44,516 nt of DNA from Comamonadaceae bacterium. Lineage in GTDB: Bacteria; Pseudomonadota; Gammaproteobacteria; Burkholderiales; Burkholderiaceae_C. Within the stretch, counting starts at the first letter, position 1; each line of letters opens with the position of its first letter. The DNA lies in contig CANCCF010000016.1 in the NCBI GenBank assembly GCA_947374485.1, positions 1 through 44,516 of the forward strand. The letters are read 5' to 3'. A model generated the notes under the pieces. That model did no database searches. It saw nothing but the letters and a program-made list of their open reading frames with translations, and had not been told where the DNA came from. Made by a program: the position numbers and the translations under genes. Below are positions 44,020-44,516 of this stretch, in pieces.

Positions 44020-44063
44020 GCGGCTTTTGATGTTTTTATCTCACTACTTCTCGGAGTTCGATC

Positions 44064-44516
<453 letters not shown>

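Overview
The window reads as chromosomal DNA of a GC-rich betaproteobacterium, most likely Burkholderiales, family Comamonadaceae (Rhodoferax/Polaromonas/Acidovorax-like). This rests on the gene content and order (queA/recG/oxyR/ubiA; lptA-lptB-rpoN; rpe-trpE-trpG-trpD-trpC; tRNA-Tyr/Gly/Thr upstream of tuf), the protein sequences, and two GC-rich repeat elements sitting inside coding genes. No database search was run, so the family-level placement is inference.

Layout. 1-620: 5' part of an exported TIGR03118-type protein (minus strand) behind a good sigma-54 promoter. 621-3986: divergent queA and recG. 4033-8194: a DMT-family exporter and a 1055-residue protein that joins an amino-acid-permease (APC) domain to HAMP, histidine kinase and receiver domains; this is the most unusual gene here. 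8211-10050: oxyR and ubiA. 10105-12341: phoD-type phosphatase and psiF. 12482-15553: argS, a SPOR-domain protein and dsbA. 15628-21287: a DHH phosphoesterase, then a tightly packed run lptA-lptB-rpoN-RNA methyltransferase-PIN protein. 21295-24432: a ferredoxin-type glutamate synthase-like protein, a YecA/SEC-C protein and a small beta-barrel protein. 24568-30267: a TRAP C4-dicarboxylate transporter (dctPQM) divergent from its sensor/regulator pair dctS-dctR. 30245-35952: minus-strand housekeeping genes (pncC, pgpA, VOC and AHSA1 proteins, thiL, a Gcr-type membrane protein, apaG). 36033-43649: rpe, a trp leader, trpE, trpG, ltaE, a LysE-type exporter, trpD, trpC and ung. 43678-44516: three tRNAs and the start of tuf.

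How genes work together. DctS/DctR probably sense C4-dicarboxylates and switch on dctPQM through a palindrome centred near -60 of a predicted dctP promoter. The trp genes sit behind a 34-codon leader peptide with Trp codons at 17 and 19, so attenuation is likely. LptA/LptB are lipopolysaccharide export parts, co-transcribed with the sigma-54 gene, whose product may read the promoter at 498-513.

A pattern cuts across the window: seven genes (recG, oxyR, argS, dctS, pgpA, apaG, trpL) have a -10-like hexamer exactly 6-7 nt before the ATG and no ribosome binding site, which predicts leaderless mRNAs. The candidates for undescribed biology are the APC-kinase fusion, this leaderless class, and the in-frame repeat insertions in recG and ltaE.
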